NCBI GenBank assembly: GCA_019638385.1
Contig: JAHBTW010000026.1
Span: 1-45,033, forward strand
From: Saprospiraceae bacterium
Lineage (GTDB): Bacteria > Bacteroidota > Bacteroidia > Chitinophagales > Saprospiraceae
Direction of reading: 5' to 3'
Length of the DNA stretch: 45,033 bases
The notes beneath the pieces were generated by a model, which was not told the origin of the DNA, did not search any database, and saw nothing but the letters and a program-made list of their open reading frames with translations. Position numbers and translations under genes: made by a program. Positions 24,610-32,315 of the stretch are shown here, one piece after another (the stretch's first letter is position 1; each line of letters opens with the position of its first letter).

Positions 24610-25959
24610 ATGATTCCTATGCTCCTATCCATTTCACCCATTGACGGCCGCTACAGCGACAAAACGGCAGTATTGGCAGGGTTCTTCTCCGAATTTGCGC
24701 TCATCCGCTACCGGGTATGGGTGGAGGTGCAGTATTTCAAAGCGCTGTGCGCCATTCCGCTGCCGCAACTGAAGGGCGTGCAGGCATCTCAGTTGGTCGC
24801 GCTCGACCGCATTTGTGAAAACTTCAGCGAAGCAGATGCCGCCCGCATCAAGGCCATTGAAAAAACCACCAACCACGACGTGAAAGCCGTGGAGTATTTC
24901 CTCAAAGAAGCCTTTGGTACCCTCGGCTTGGCGCAATGGAAGGAATACGTTCACTTCGGACTTACCTCGCAGGACATCAACAACACCGCTGTGCCGCTGT
25001 CCATTCGCGATGCGCTGGAGCAGTCGTATTTGCCCGCTTTGACCAAAGTGACCGACACCCTGCACCGCATGGTGGAAGAATGGCGCGCCATTCCCATGCT
25101 GGCCCACACGCACGGGCAGCCGGCTTCTCCAACGCTGTTGGGCAAGGAAATACAGGTGTTTGCAGCCCGATTGGAGGCGCAAATGGCAGCATTGCGCGCC
25201 GTGCCGATGAGCGCTAAATTTGGCGGCGCCACCGGCAATCTCAATGCGCATTATGTGGCGTATCCCGATATGGACTGGCACGGTTTTGCCCGGCAGTTTG
25301 TAGAAAAAGACCTGGGATTGCACCGCGCTTTTCCCACTACGCAAATTGAGCACTACGACCATCTCGCGGCGCTGTTTCAAGCCATGAGCCGCATCCATAC
25401 CATTCTCATTGACCTCTGCCGCGATGTGTGGACGTACATCTCGATGGAGTACTTCCGGCAGCGCACCGTAGCCGGCGAGGTGGGTTCATCGGCGATGCCG
25501 CACAAGGTCAATCCCATTGATTTTGAAAATGCGGAAGGCAATCTCGGCATGGCCAACGCCGTGCTGGGCCACCTTGCGGAAAAACTGCCCGTCAGCCGCT
25601 TGCAGCGCGACCTCACCGACAGTACCGTGCTGCGCAACGTGGGCGTTCCGTTTGGGCACGCGCTCATTGCTTTCGCTTCCATTCAAAAAGGCTTGGGTAA
25701 ACTCCTGTTGAACGAGATCCGTTTGCAAGGTGATTTGGACAACAACCAAATGGTCGTCGCGGAAGCTATACAAACCATTCTTCGCCGCGAAGGCTACCCC
25801 GAACCCTATGAGGCGCTCAAAGCGCTCACACGAGGCAAGGAATCCGTGTCGCGCGAAGACATTTATGCGTTTATTGACGGACTCTCTGTGTCCGATGCGG
25901 TGAAAACGGAGTTGAAAAATATCTCTCCGGCCAACTATACCGGCCGGGCGGGGTTCTGA
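24610..25959 (+). CDS. purB: Adenylosuccinate lyase
   Basis: A 449-residue enzyme of purine synthesis that cleaves SAICAR and adenylosuccinate, releasing fumarate. It resembles the Escherichia coli form along its whole length: SPIDGRYSDK (9-18), TTNHDVKAVEY (86-96), HTHGQPASP (166-174, with the general acid/base His168) and the fumarate-lyase signature GSSAMPHKVN (292-301). A second in-frame ATG is at 24619. The 3' end overlaps the convergent HsdR_N gene by 25 nt. Confidence 0.97.
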   Translation: MIPMLLSISPIDGRYSDKTAVLAGFFSEFALIRYRVWVEVQYFKALCAIPLPQLKGVQASQLVALDRICENFSEADAARIKAIEKTTNHDVKAVEYFLKEAFGTLGLAQWKEYVHFGLTSQDINNTAVPLSIRDALEQSYLPALTKVTDTLHRMVEEWRAIPMLAHTHGQPASPTLLGKEIQVFAARLEAQMAALRAVPMSAKFGGATGNLNAHYVAYPDMDWHGFARQFVEKDLGLHRAFPTTQIEHYDHLAALFQAMSRIHTILIDLCRDVWTYISMEYFRQRTVAGEVGSSAMPHKVNPIDFENAEGNLGMANAVLGHLAEKLPVSRLQRDLTDSTVLRNVGVPFGHALIAFASIQKGLGKLLLNEIRLQGDLDNNQMVVAEAIQTILRREGYPEPYEALKALTRGKESVSREDIYAFIDGLSVSDAVKTELKNISPANYTGRAGF

Positions 25960-26465
25960 TCGGGGCCGGGCACCTCCTCCAGAAAAGTATAGCTGCGTTT
26001 GTCGTAATCAATGTGGCAGCAGTAGCTCGTCGGCCCGTTGGTGATGAGCAAATAGGGCACGCTGAGGGTGGAATTGTACGATGCAATTTGCTCCATTACA
26101 TTTTGTCCGATATCCACATGCGGGGCTTTGCACTCGGCCAGCAGGTAAGGTTGCACGGCATCGTCGAAAACGAGCAGGTCGCAGCGCCTGTCTAATGTGT
26201 TGACCTGCAATCCTTTTTCCATACGAATGCGGTTGCGGTTGTAGCCTTTTTCTTCGAGCAGGTAGTGCAGCAGCAGTTGGCGCACCAATTCTTCCGGTTG
26301 CAGCACTAACCATTTTTTTCGGATGGGGTCCCATATTTTGCGCACCCCCTCTTCCCGCTTGATCCGCAGGGCGTCTTTGTATCGCATCAAATCAAGTTCG
26401 AGCATAAACGTATTTTTGGGATCGCCAAGATAGGCGATTTTGAGGATTTCAACTGCGGATGACAT
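25935..26465 (-). CDS. Orphan HsdR N-terminal-type nuclease-domain protein
   Basis: A 176-residue protein matching the HSDR_N_2 family: RKIWDPIRKKWLVLQPEELVRQLLLHYLLEEKGY, then RRCDLLVFDDAVQPYLLAECKAP with a PD-(D/E)xK-like set Asp96, Glu111, Lys113, and QIASYNSTLSVPYLLITNGPTSYCCHID. In type I restriction enzymes this domain cuts DNA, but stand-alone forms are common in Bacteroidota and their role is unknown. No hsdM, hsdS or helicase gene is nearby. The real start may be at 26405 (MLELDLMRY), because homologues usually start close to RIK. Confidence 0.85.
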   Translation of the reverse strand: MSSAVEILKIAYLGDPKNTFMLELDLMRYKDALRIKREEGVRKIWDPIRKKWLVLQPEELVRQLLLHYLLEEKGYNRNRIRMEKGLQVNTLDRRCDLLVFDDAVQPYLLAECKAPHVDIGQNVMEQIASYNSTLSVPYLLITNGPTSYCCHIDYDKRSYTFLEEVPGPDQNPARPV

Positions 26466-26515
26466 ACAACAAACTCGCGCTCAAAAGCATTTCATAACCA
26501 AATATCCTAACGCAT

Positions 26516-27016
26516 ATGTCCCGACTTCACATCCTATCCGTTTCGCTCCTCGCCATTGCGGTCACAGCCTGCGTCAAACGCCCCGACTATCCCATTGAGC
26601 CGGTGATCGAATTTATGAGTATGAATAAACAAACGATTGCGCAAGGCTCGCCCTCCGCTCTGCCCGACACCTTACTCATCACCGTCAGCTTCACCGATGG
26701 AGACGGGGATTTGGGCAACGACGAAGGAATAGTTGACATCTTTCTGACCGACAGTCGCGACGGATTTGAAGAAACACTCCAACTGCCGGATATTCCCACA
26801 CAGGGCACGGGCAACGGCATTTCGGGCGAAATCACTGTGCGTATCTTCAACAAACCTTTCAATATTTGCTGCACCTTCCCGACCGGCCAGGAACCCTGCA
26901 CCGCCAGCACGGTTTTTCCGATTGATACCTTTTCCTACGCCATCAGAATCAAAGACCGCGCCGGAAACTTTAGCAACTCGGTGCAAACCAGCCCTATCAC
27001 CATTCTGTGCAATTAA
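26516..27016 (+). CDS. Lipoprotein of unknown function
   Basis: A 166-residue lipoprotein with signal MSRLHILSVSLLAIAVTAC (lipobox VTAC, Cys19). The motif VSFTDGDGDLGNDEGIVDIFLTDSRDG (about 57-83) is a recurrent acidic, possibly Ca2+-binding, segment of Bacteroidota lipoproteins. The C-terminal half contains cysteines (NICCTFPTGQEPCTAS, TILCN) and an Ig-like strand SYAIRIKDRAGNFSNSVQTSPITI. Function not recognised. It is divergent from the HsdR_N gene, with a 50-nt gap. Confidence 0.8.
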   Translation: MSRLHILSVSLLAIAVTACVKRPDYPIEPVIEFMSMNKQTIAQGSPSALPDTLLITVSFTDGDGDLGNDEGIVDIFLTDSRDGFEETLQLPDIPTQGTGNGISGEITVRIFNKPFNICCTFPTGQEPCTASTVFPIDTFSYAIRIKDRAGNFSNSVQTSPITILCN

Positions 27017-27027
27017 AGGCTGTATTG

Positions 27028-27390
27028 TTAAGGCTCTTTGCGCTCAAAGAGGTATTCAGAAAGATATATGCTGCCTTCAAAAAGATTTTGAGTGCTGACG
27101 TTTCGCAATTGATATCCTTGTTTCTTTATGTTGCCGAGGGCTGCAGCAATTGTTTTGGCATTTATTTCCAGGTCTTTAGGACGGAGTGTCTTGAGTTCGG
27201 TATTCCATACTTCCCCGCGTCCGTCGGAGATTACAAGTTTAGAATTCCATAAGACGTTTCCAATGACTTCAAAACTTCTCATCACAACAAAGTCGCCCTC
27301 CAGACCTCCGATGTCGAGATCGTTCTGAGCGTTCAGGAGGTTGAAAAGGGATGCCCCCAGCAAAAAGAGGACCAGATTTACTGTTTTCAT
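27028..27390 (-). CDS. Small secreted protein of unknown function
   Basis: A 120-residue protein with a signal peptide MKTVNLVLFLLGASLFNLLNAQ (cleavage near 20-22). The mature part is LVISDGRGEVWNTELKTLRPKDLEINAKTIAAALGNIKKQGYQLRNVSTQNLFEGSIYLSEYLFERKEP, where a short strand-helix-strand pattern is visible. No family recognised. It ends 11 nt from the convergent lipoprotein gene and follows the 2TM gene by 24 nt on the same strand. Confidence 0.7.
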   Translation of the reverse strand: MKTVNLVLFLLGASLFNLLNAQNDLDIGGLEGDFVVMRSFEVIGNVLWNSKLVISDGRGEVWNTELKTLRPKDLEINAKTIAAALGNIKKQGYQLRNVSTQNLFEGSIYLSEYLFERKEP

Positions 27391-27414
27391 AGCTATTGCG
27401 GTTTTGATTATAAC

Positions 27415-27810
27415 TCACACCAAATCCCGATCATCGTACTTCTTCTGCAATTCTTTGAGTTCCAACGGCGTCATGGTTTCCTCTTCGGAGGGCGTTTCCG
27501 GCTTGGGTTTTTCCTGCGGCGGAGGCGGTACGCCGAGGCGGCGCAGTTCCTCTTCCATGGCCCGTTCTTCCCAGTCGGATTCGGGACCTACGCCGGGTAG
27601 CCCGAATGCTTTGAAATAGTGCGACAGGATGCCGATGCCCCAGCCCAGAATGGGGAACATGACCCAGCGCCCACCGCTTCTGGTGAAAAAGCCGATCGCC
27701 AAAAAGAAAATACACATGGTGAGATAGGTGGTGAGATGCTGATAAAACTTCTTTTTTTCTTCCACCCTTTTCCGGGCTATTTTGTATTTTTTATCGTGGT
27801 CTGGATTCAT
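27415..27810 (-). CDS. 2TM-domain membrane protein
   Basis: A 131-residue protein with the 2TM domain: a basic N-terminal helix (KKYKIARKRVEEKKKFYQHLTTYL), two close membrane helices (about 29-44 and 49-65) and a cytoplasmic segment FKAFGLPGVGPESDWEERAMEEELRRLG. The C-terminus is Pro/Glu-rich and charged. In other bacteria this domain is often fused to LytTR response regulators; here it is alone. Function unknown. Confidence 0.85.
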   Translation of the reverse strand: MNPDHDKKYKIARKRVEEKKKFYQHLTTYLTMCIFFLAIGFFTRSGGRWVMFPILGWGIGILSHYFKAFGLPGVGPESDWEERAMEEELRRLGVPPPPQEKPKPETPSEEETMTPLELKELQKKYDDRDLV

Positions 27811-27852
27811 AATGCTCCGGTTGAATTTTCAGGGTATAACAACTCAAATGCG

Positions 27853-28197
27853 CTACCGGGTCAATTCCCGGCCCAAACTTCCGGTGAGGGCGCCGAACCC
27901 GCCGAGCAGTCCGCCGAGTACCCCGGTAATGATAAACAGGACCAAAGGCGGCAGTCCGCCAAACAGCTCACCCATGCGCAGGGCTAGCATTTCATTGCCG
28001 GCGTGATGCAGCCAAGCGGCCATACCGCCCCATAACAAACCTGCCGCAAAAAAGCCGATGAAAAAACTTCGCCGCGGACGCAGTCCCACCACGGCCCCTG
28101 CGAGTAGCGCAATGCCGCCCACTGCCCACCAGGGCAACAACTGATGCGCTCCGAAACCGAGCAACGCAATGGTTATAAACAAAATAAATGCTCTCAT
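27853..28197 (-). CDS. Small integral membrane protein
   Basis: A 114-residue protein with four predicted membrane helices (about 3-20, 24-41, 47-64 and 82-108) and a Gly-rich last helix (VLGGLLGGFGALTGSLGREL). Function not recognised. It lies 15 nt after the acylase gene and 42 nt before the 2TM gene on the same strand, so these genes are probably one operon. Confidence 0.75.
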   Translation of the reverse strand: MRAFILFITIALLGFGAHQLLPWWAVGGIALLAGAVVGLRPRRSFFIGFFAAGLLWGGMAAWLHHAGNEMLALRMGELFGGLPPLVLFIITGVLGGLLGGFGALTGSLGRELTR

Positions 28198-28212
28198 AAT
28201 GTTAGTGTGCGT

Positions 28213-30657
28213 TTATTTGGATTGGGAAAAAGTTACGGAAAAAAGCACCGGAGCGCGCCGGTCATCGGGGTTTTTCATCACAAACAACTCGTCGTATTCG
28301 CCTTTCATCCAGGGTTCGATGCGGTTGTCGTAAAACCGGCTGCCGGGATGGCCCGACTGCCCGCCGGGATAGATGCCGTAAGCGCGTACCTCGCGGCCCA
28401 ACTCCACAATGACGCGCCACGACGGCCCCGTGGTTTCTCTGATGGCGTTGGGCGCTTCGCCGTACCCGCCTACCGGCAAATCGAGCCGGGAAAAAGCGGG
28501 GATACGGGCTAAGTGATTGATATCGGTGCCTTTATGTGTAGCCCAGTTGTAGTCTTCTTTTTCAAATACGGCTTCCCACTTTTCGGTCACGGCATGCAGG
28601 GCGGCGGTCACGATCTCCCGCGCGGTTTCCGTTTCGGGCGTATCCTTGCGGTCGAAAATGGCATGTTGGGGCGATTGTTCCAGCAATTCCAGCAAGCGCC
28701 AGTTTTCAGGGTAAGGCAGGGGCACGGAATCGGCGAGCGAATATATTTCATCAAAAGCGAGGCGGTGCGTTTGGCGCAGCCATTCCACAAAAACCATCGG
28801 CGCTTTGGCGCCTGCCTCGAAGCGGAAATCCCAGTTGGCCAACCATTGCAGGTAGCGGCGCTCGGCGGGGCTGAGGCCGCTGCTGTCCAACAGGGCCGTG
28901 AGCAATGGCAACGCCTCCTCGGCCAATATGCTGCGATTGTCGTTTTGCAGGGCCATCATGTCTTTTACGGTGAAGCCGTTTTTTTGTTCGAGCGTGCGGT
29001 TGATGATGCGCCCGCGGTAGTCGTCAAAATTGCCGAGAAAGTAGTAGGGGTAAGTGGTGTCGGCGGAGTGCTGATTGGCCGAGGACACATAGCCGCGCGC
29101 CGGATTGCGCACCTGTGGTATTTGATCCATCGGGATGAAGCCGTTCCACTCGTTGAGCGTGGTGCTGCCGTCCTGCACAAATCGGCCCTGCTGATCGGTT
29201 TTGATGGGAAATTTTCCGTTTACCCGCAGGGCAATGTCGCCGGCGCGATTGGCCATGACGAAGTTCTGAGCCGGGCTTTCGTAGCGCTTCAGGGCATCGG
29301 CGTAGTCATCGTATGTTTTAGCCTGCCCTAATCGGAAAAAAGCGCCTAATTCGTAGAAGTCCTTTGTTTCCTGCACGTCGGCGGCAATCCAGTGCATGGC
29401 GAGGTCGCGGTAAGGCGATTGCGGGTCTTCATACACAATCGGCCCCCACACGGTGTGTTTCACTTTCTCCACATGCGGCGCGTGGCGGCCGCGCACCTCC
29501 ACGATTTCCTCCACGATTTGCACTTCCTGCGCTTCGTCGTCGAGCAGATAGCGCGTTTTTTCATCGTCCAACCAGGTGATGCGATACCAGTCCAGCACAT
29601 CCTGCCCCACATTGGTGACGCCCCAGGCCAGCTCGTTGTTGAAGCCGATGGTGATACCGGGAATGCCGGGAATAGATACGCCATAAGCTTGATATTCAGG
29701 GGTGTGCAACTGTATTTCAAACCAAATAGAAGGTAAGCTGAGGGTGAGGTGCGGATCGTTGCAGAGGATAGGATGCCCCGATGTGGTTTTTTGTCCGCTC
29801 ACGGCCCAGTTGTTGCTGCCGATACCGGGGGGCGATTGCGGGAGGAGCGGGTAGTTTAGCAGTTCGCCAATCATAGTGGGCGCAGGCGTTTCCGGGCGGG
29901 CGGGCAGCGGTGCAAAATCCCACGGCGTGCCCGCAGGGATCACGGGCGATTGACGGGGGTTGTGTTCGGGGTATAGAAAGTCGAACATTTCGCGGCCCAG
30001 CAGTTGCAGCGCGTTGGTGGACTGTAGGTCGGCGTTGCCAAAGCAAAGCGTTTCGGCCATGTTTTTAAACATAAGGGCCGAGCGCAGCGGCGTCCAGGCT
30101 TCGGGCGCGTAATCGAGTAGTTTGAATTCCAACGGGTAATCGGCCGGGGCGAGCGTGCCGATATAAGCATTCACACCGGCGGTATAGGCGTTGAGCAGTT
30201 CCATTTCTTCGGGCGATTTTTCCCAGGCGGCCAATGCTTTTTGAGCGGCCATCAACATGCCTTTTCGGCGTTGGCCGAGGTCGCGCTCCAAGGCCCGTTC
30301 GCCCACTACTTCCGACAGGCGACCGGCAGCGGCCCGCGTGGCGAAATCCATTTGCCAAAGTCGGTAATAGGCTGTGACGTAACCCTGTGCAAACACGGCG
30401 TCGCGGGCGTTGCCGGCAAAAATGTGCGGCACTAAGCGATCGTCGAACACGACCGTGACCGGCCCGTCGAGCGCTTCGAAGGCTGCCTGGTCCAACGAAA
30501 ATTCATCGCTGTGGGCGGTATTTTGCCAAAAGCCGCTAAACGGTGAAAAGAAGTTGCCAATCGGCGGCAGGGGTTGCCCGAAGGGCTTTTCCCAACCCAT
30601 AAAAACAAGAAGACCGATGCTGAAAGCCAATGCAAGGAGAAAGCGGATAGCACGCAT
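28213..30657 (-). CDS. Penicillin acylase family Ntn-hydrolase
   Basis: An 814-residue enzyme of the penicillin acylase/acyl-homoserine-lactone acylase family. Residues 1-20 form a signal or anchor. The alpha-chain part runs to about 280; the autocatalytic cleavage would expose Ser281 in GSNNWAVSG as the N-terminal nucleophile of the beta chain. The next segment NDPHLTLSLPSIWFEIQLH and NELAWGVTNVGQDVLDWY are family hallmarks. The likely reaction is amide hydrolysis in the periplasm; the substrate (beta-lactam, acyl-homoserine lactone or other N-acyl amide) cannot be read. A near-match promoter TATTTTCG lies at 30684-30691 on the minus strand. Confidence 0.93.
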   Translation of the reverse strand: MRAIRFLLALAFSIGLLVFMGWEKPFGQPLPPIGNFFSPFSGFWQNTAHSDEFSLDQAAFEALDGPVTVVFDDRLVPHIFAGNARDAVFAQGYVTAYYRLWQMDFATRAAAGRLSEVVGERALERDLGQRRKGMLMAAQKALAAWEKSPEEMELLNAYTAGVNAYIGTLAPADYPLEFKLLDYAPEAWTPLRSALMFKNMAETLCFGNADLQSTNALQLLGREMFDFLYPEHNPRQSPVIPAGTPWDFAPLPARPETPAPTMIGELLNYPLLPQSPPGIGSNNWAVSGQKTTSGHPILCNDPHLTLSLPSIWFEIQLHTPEYQAYGVSIPGIPGITIGFNNELAWGVTNVGQDVLDWYRITWLDDEKTRYLLDDEAQEVQIVEEIVEVRGRHAPHVEKVKHTVWGPIVYEDPQSPYRDLAMHWIAADVQETKDFYELGAFFRLGQAKTYDDYADALKRYESPAQNFVMANRAGDIALRVNGKFPIKTDQQGRFVQDGSTTLNEWNGFIPMDQIPQVRNPARGYVSSANQHSADTTYPYYFLGNFDDYRGRIINRTLEQKNGFTVKDMMALQNDNRSILAEEALPLLTALLDSSGLSPAERRYLQWLANWDFRFEAGAKAPMVFVEWLRQTHRLAFDEIYSLADSVPLPYPENWRLLELLEQSPQHAIFDRKDTPETETAREIVTAALHAVTEKWEAVFEKEDYNWATHKGTDINHLARIPAFSRLDLPVGGYGEAPNAIRETTGPSWRVIVELGREVRAYGIYPGGQSGHPGSRFYDNRIEPWMKGEYDELFVMKNPDDRRAPVLFSVTFSQSK

Positions 30658-30828
30658 GAAGATGTGGTTATTTTTTGAGCGAGCGAAAATAGAAAAAATC
30701 TTCGGTTGGGTGGCTTTTTTACGGTCTGGCCGTGTATCTGGGGTATAAAGCCTCGTTCCGGCAGATTACGGAGCAGGAGTTGCTGGCCAATGCGGTGGGG
30801 TGAGCAAAAAAATCTTCCCGGTATCATC
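30658..30828 (+). other. Intergenic stretch with a possible gene remnant
   Basis: Upstream of the tRNA-His promoter an open frame from 30693 to a TGA at 30801-30803 encodes VGWLFYGLAVYLGYKASFRQ and then ITEQELLANAVG, which looks like the end of a small membrane protein, but there is no ATG and only weak start options. It may be the remnant of a deleted gene. Confidence 0.3.
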
Positions 30829-30858
30829 TTGAGTTATGCAGGAACTTTTTTACTTTTG
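30829..30858 (+). promoter_or_regulatory. Promoter of tRNA-His
   Basis: A TTG at 30829-30831 (-33 element) and TACTTTTG at 30851-30858 (-7 element, TAnnTTTG) are separated by 19 nt. Transcription should begin near 30864, about 22 nt before the tRNA. Confidence 0.75.
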
Positions 30859-30885
30859 CGGCGCTTTATCAGGAAGCTCAAATTT

Positions 30886-30960
30886 GGTGGTTATAGCTCA
30901 GCTGGTTAGAGCGTTGGATTGTGGTTCCAGAGGTCGCCGGTTCGAACCCGGTTAGCCACC
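30886..30960 (+). tRNA. tRNA-His (anticodon GTG)
   Basis: The cloverleaf has acceptor GTGGTTA with TAGCCAC, D-arm GCTC/GAGC, anticodon stem TTGGA/TCCAG with loop TTGTGGT, and T-arm GCCGG-TTCGAAC-CCGGT. The extra 5' G typical of tRNA-His (30886) pairs with discriminator C (30960). CCA is not encoded. Confidence 0.97.
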
Positions 30961-30965
30961 CACTC

Positions 30966-31000
30966 AAAAGCCTGCCCCATCGGGCGGGCTTTTCTTTTTT
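30966..31000 (+). terminator. Terminator of tRNA-His
   Basis: Arms AAAAGCCTGCCC (30966-30977) and GGGCGGGCTTTT (30982-30993), with one G-U pair, enclose a CATC loop; a T-rich tail runs to 31000. It begins 5 nt after the tRNA. Confidence 0.85.
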
Positions 31001-31020
31001 GTCATTAAAATTACCAACCA

Positions 31021-31338
31021 ATGAAACTGCATTCCCTCATTCCCGCTGCTATTCTTGCTGCTTTTGTATTGATCGCGTACGCTTGCGGGCAGGGCCACAG
31101 CCACGACAAAAGTGGAGAGAAACAAGAGCAATCCGTGGACCGCTCCGGCCCGGAATACACCTCTGCTTACATCTGCCCGATGAACTGCGCCGGCAGCGGC
31201 AGCGACAAAGCCGGCGTATGTCCCGTTTGCGGCATGGACTATGTGGCCAATAAAGACTTCAAAGGCGACGACCACGACCATGACCACGACCATGACCATG
31301 ACCATGATCACGATCATGATCACGACCATAAGCATTGA
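31021..31338 (+). CDS. Heavy-metal-binding-domain lipoprotein with His/Asp tail
   Basis: A 105-residue lipoprotein: signal MKLHSLIPAAILAAFVLIAYAC (lipobox, Cys22), then the heavy-metal-binding domain YICPMNCAGSGSDKAGVCPVCGMDYV (50-75) with CxxxC and CxxC pairs. Residues 83-105 alternate His and Asp almost perfectly, with 11 histidines. The domain usually occurs in metal-efflux proteins such as CusB and in small periplasmic proteins; the tail should bind Zn2+, Cu+ or Ni2+. A role as an envelope metal buffer is inferred. It starts 20 nt after the tRNA-His terminator. Confidence 0.9.
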   Translation: MKLHSLIPAAILAAFVLIAYACGQGHSHDKSGEKQEQSVDRSGPEYTSAYICPMNCAGSGSDKAGVCPVCGMDYVANKDFKGDDHDHDHDHDHDHDHDHDHDHKH

Positions 31339-31420
31339 GGCGACCTATGCGTTTATTGCCTGCAGTGACGCAATTTGGCATACACACCGTGGTCCGGGGC
31401 AGTGTGTAATTTGATAAATC

Positions 31421-31452
31421 TTTGAAGTTTTCGGTCTATTGTGCTATCTTTG
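31421..31452 (+). promoter_or_regulatory. Promoter upstream of the 7-bp array and T9SS remnant
   Basis: TTTG at 31421-31424 and TATCTTTG at 31445-31452 are spaced by 20 nt, a complete match to the Bacteroidota -33/-7 pattern. Transcription would start near 31458, before the tandem repeat. Confidence 0.7.
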
Positions 31453-31485
31453 GATTATTATTCCAAACAACACAATACTTAACGC

Positions 31486-31771
31486 TATGCTTGGTTCCAA
31501 TACATCGGCCATCGGCCATCGGCCATCGGCCATCGGCCATCGGCCATCGGCCATCGGTGATACTTTTCCTGAATATTGCACTAATTAATATCAGCACTTT
31601 GTATGCCCAGTCACTCATAGAAGTATTGCCTCGCAGATGTACTTGTGTTCTATGACTCCTTAGCGGCCGCAACCGGAGATATTCACGGCTTTATCGCCTT
31701 GGAAATGGAACGAACGCGATTAGCCTTCCTCAATAGTGATATAGCATGGTGCGATTTGCGCCTCAATCTGG
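31486..31771 (+). pseudogene. Frameshifted 5' part of a T9SS cargo gene
   Basis: After an ATG (31486) and a 7-bp repeat array, a hydrophobic signal sequence ILFLNIALINISTLYAQS is encoded in another frame (GTG at 31557 is in its frame) and ends after CTCVL at a TGA (31653). Then YDSLAAATGDIHG appears in a second frame, YRLGNGTNAISLP in a third stretch, and GAICASIWLECMNALG leads into the intact ORF at 31772. The pieces look like a signal peptide and an Ig/PKD-like repeat broken by several small indels. The exact number of lesions is uncertain without a homologue. Confidence 0.5.
31503..31557. repeat. Pure 7-bp tandem repeat (CATCGGC)n
   Basis: Seven perfect copies of CATCGGC plus six bases of an eighth. 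It lies between a complete promoter and a signal-peptide coding sequence. Because 7 is not a multiple of 3, each gain or loss of a unit changes the reading frame across the array. Confidence 0.9.
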
Positions 31772-32302
31772 TTGGAGTGCATGAATGCTCTCGGCCTGAT
31801 AAGAGGAGACGTTTCCGGTCCATTCACCTTTTTATGGGAAACCGCCACGTCCTTTCCCGGCGTGTATTTTTTCTCAGGCAACACTCCTGTCGTCAACATA
31901 GGCGCCGGAGAGCAAGGAAGTGTAATATTTGTTCGCCTTACGGTTACGAGTGTGCACGGGCACGCTGCTATTGGGTTTTTTGAAATTGCTGCTACAGATG
32001 GCATTCACTGTACCCCGTGGAGGATTCAAAGGATAAATGAGGCTCCTGCGGAGCATATATCGGAGATTAAAGTGTGGCCCAATCCTGGAAGGGAAACATT
32101 GGAAGTGCGCCTGCCAGCAGCATTATCCGCCCATGTCATTCGATTGGACGTAATGGACATATCCGGGAAAGTAATCCACACTGCATGGTGGAAAGACACC
32201 CCGGAAATAGGCATTGACATTTCGCGGTATCCCTCCGGAATGTATTGGCTTAAAATTACCGGTACTGCCGACGTACAAACAATTCCATTTTCCAAACACT
32301 AA
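31772..32302 (+). CDS. Protein with T9SS type A sorting domain (3' part of decayed gene)
   Basis: A 176-residue open frame. Residues about 13-70 (GDVSGPFTFLWETATSFPGVYFFSGNTPVVNIG) look like a PKD/Ig-like domain, and the C-terminal 80 residues are a type A T9SS sorting domain, with KVWPNPGRETLEVRL, DVMDISGKVIHTA and ISRYPSGMYWLKI. Such proteins are exported by a signal peptide and moved across the outer membrane by the PorKLMN/Sov system. The frame has no signal peptide of its own; one is encoded upstream but out of frame. It is therefore probably the 3' part of a disrupted gene. Confidence 0.6.
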   Translation: MECMNALGLIRGDVSGPFTFLWETATSFPGVYFFSGNTPVVNIGAGEQGSVIFVRLTVTSVHGHAAIGFFEIAATDGIHCTPWRIQRINEAPAEHISEIKVWPNPGRETLEVRLPAALSAHVIRLDVMDISGKVIHTAWWKDTPEIGIDISRYPSGMYWLKITGTADVQTIPFSKH

Positions 32303-32315
32303 ATTGATACTCGCC

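Noticed and set aside
25935..26465. Type I restriction-modification system
   Set aside because: Only the N-terminal domain type is present; no helicase part, hsdM or hsdS gene is nearby.
31503..31557. CRISPR-like array
   Set aside because: The unit is 7 bp and contiguous, with no spacers, and no cas gene is present.
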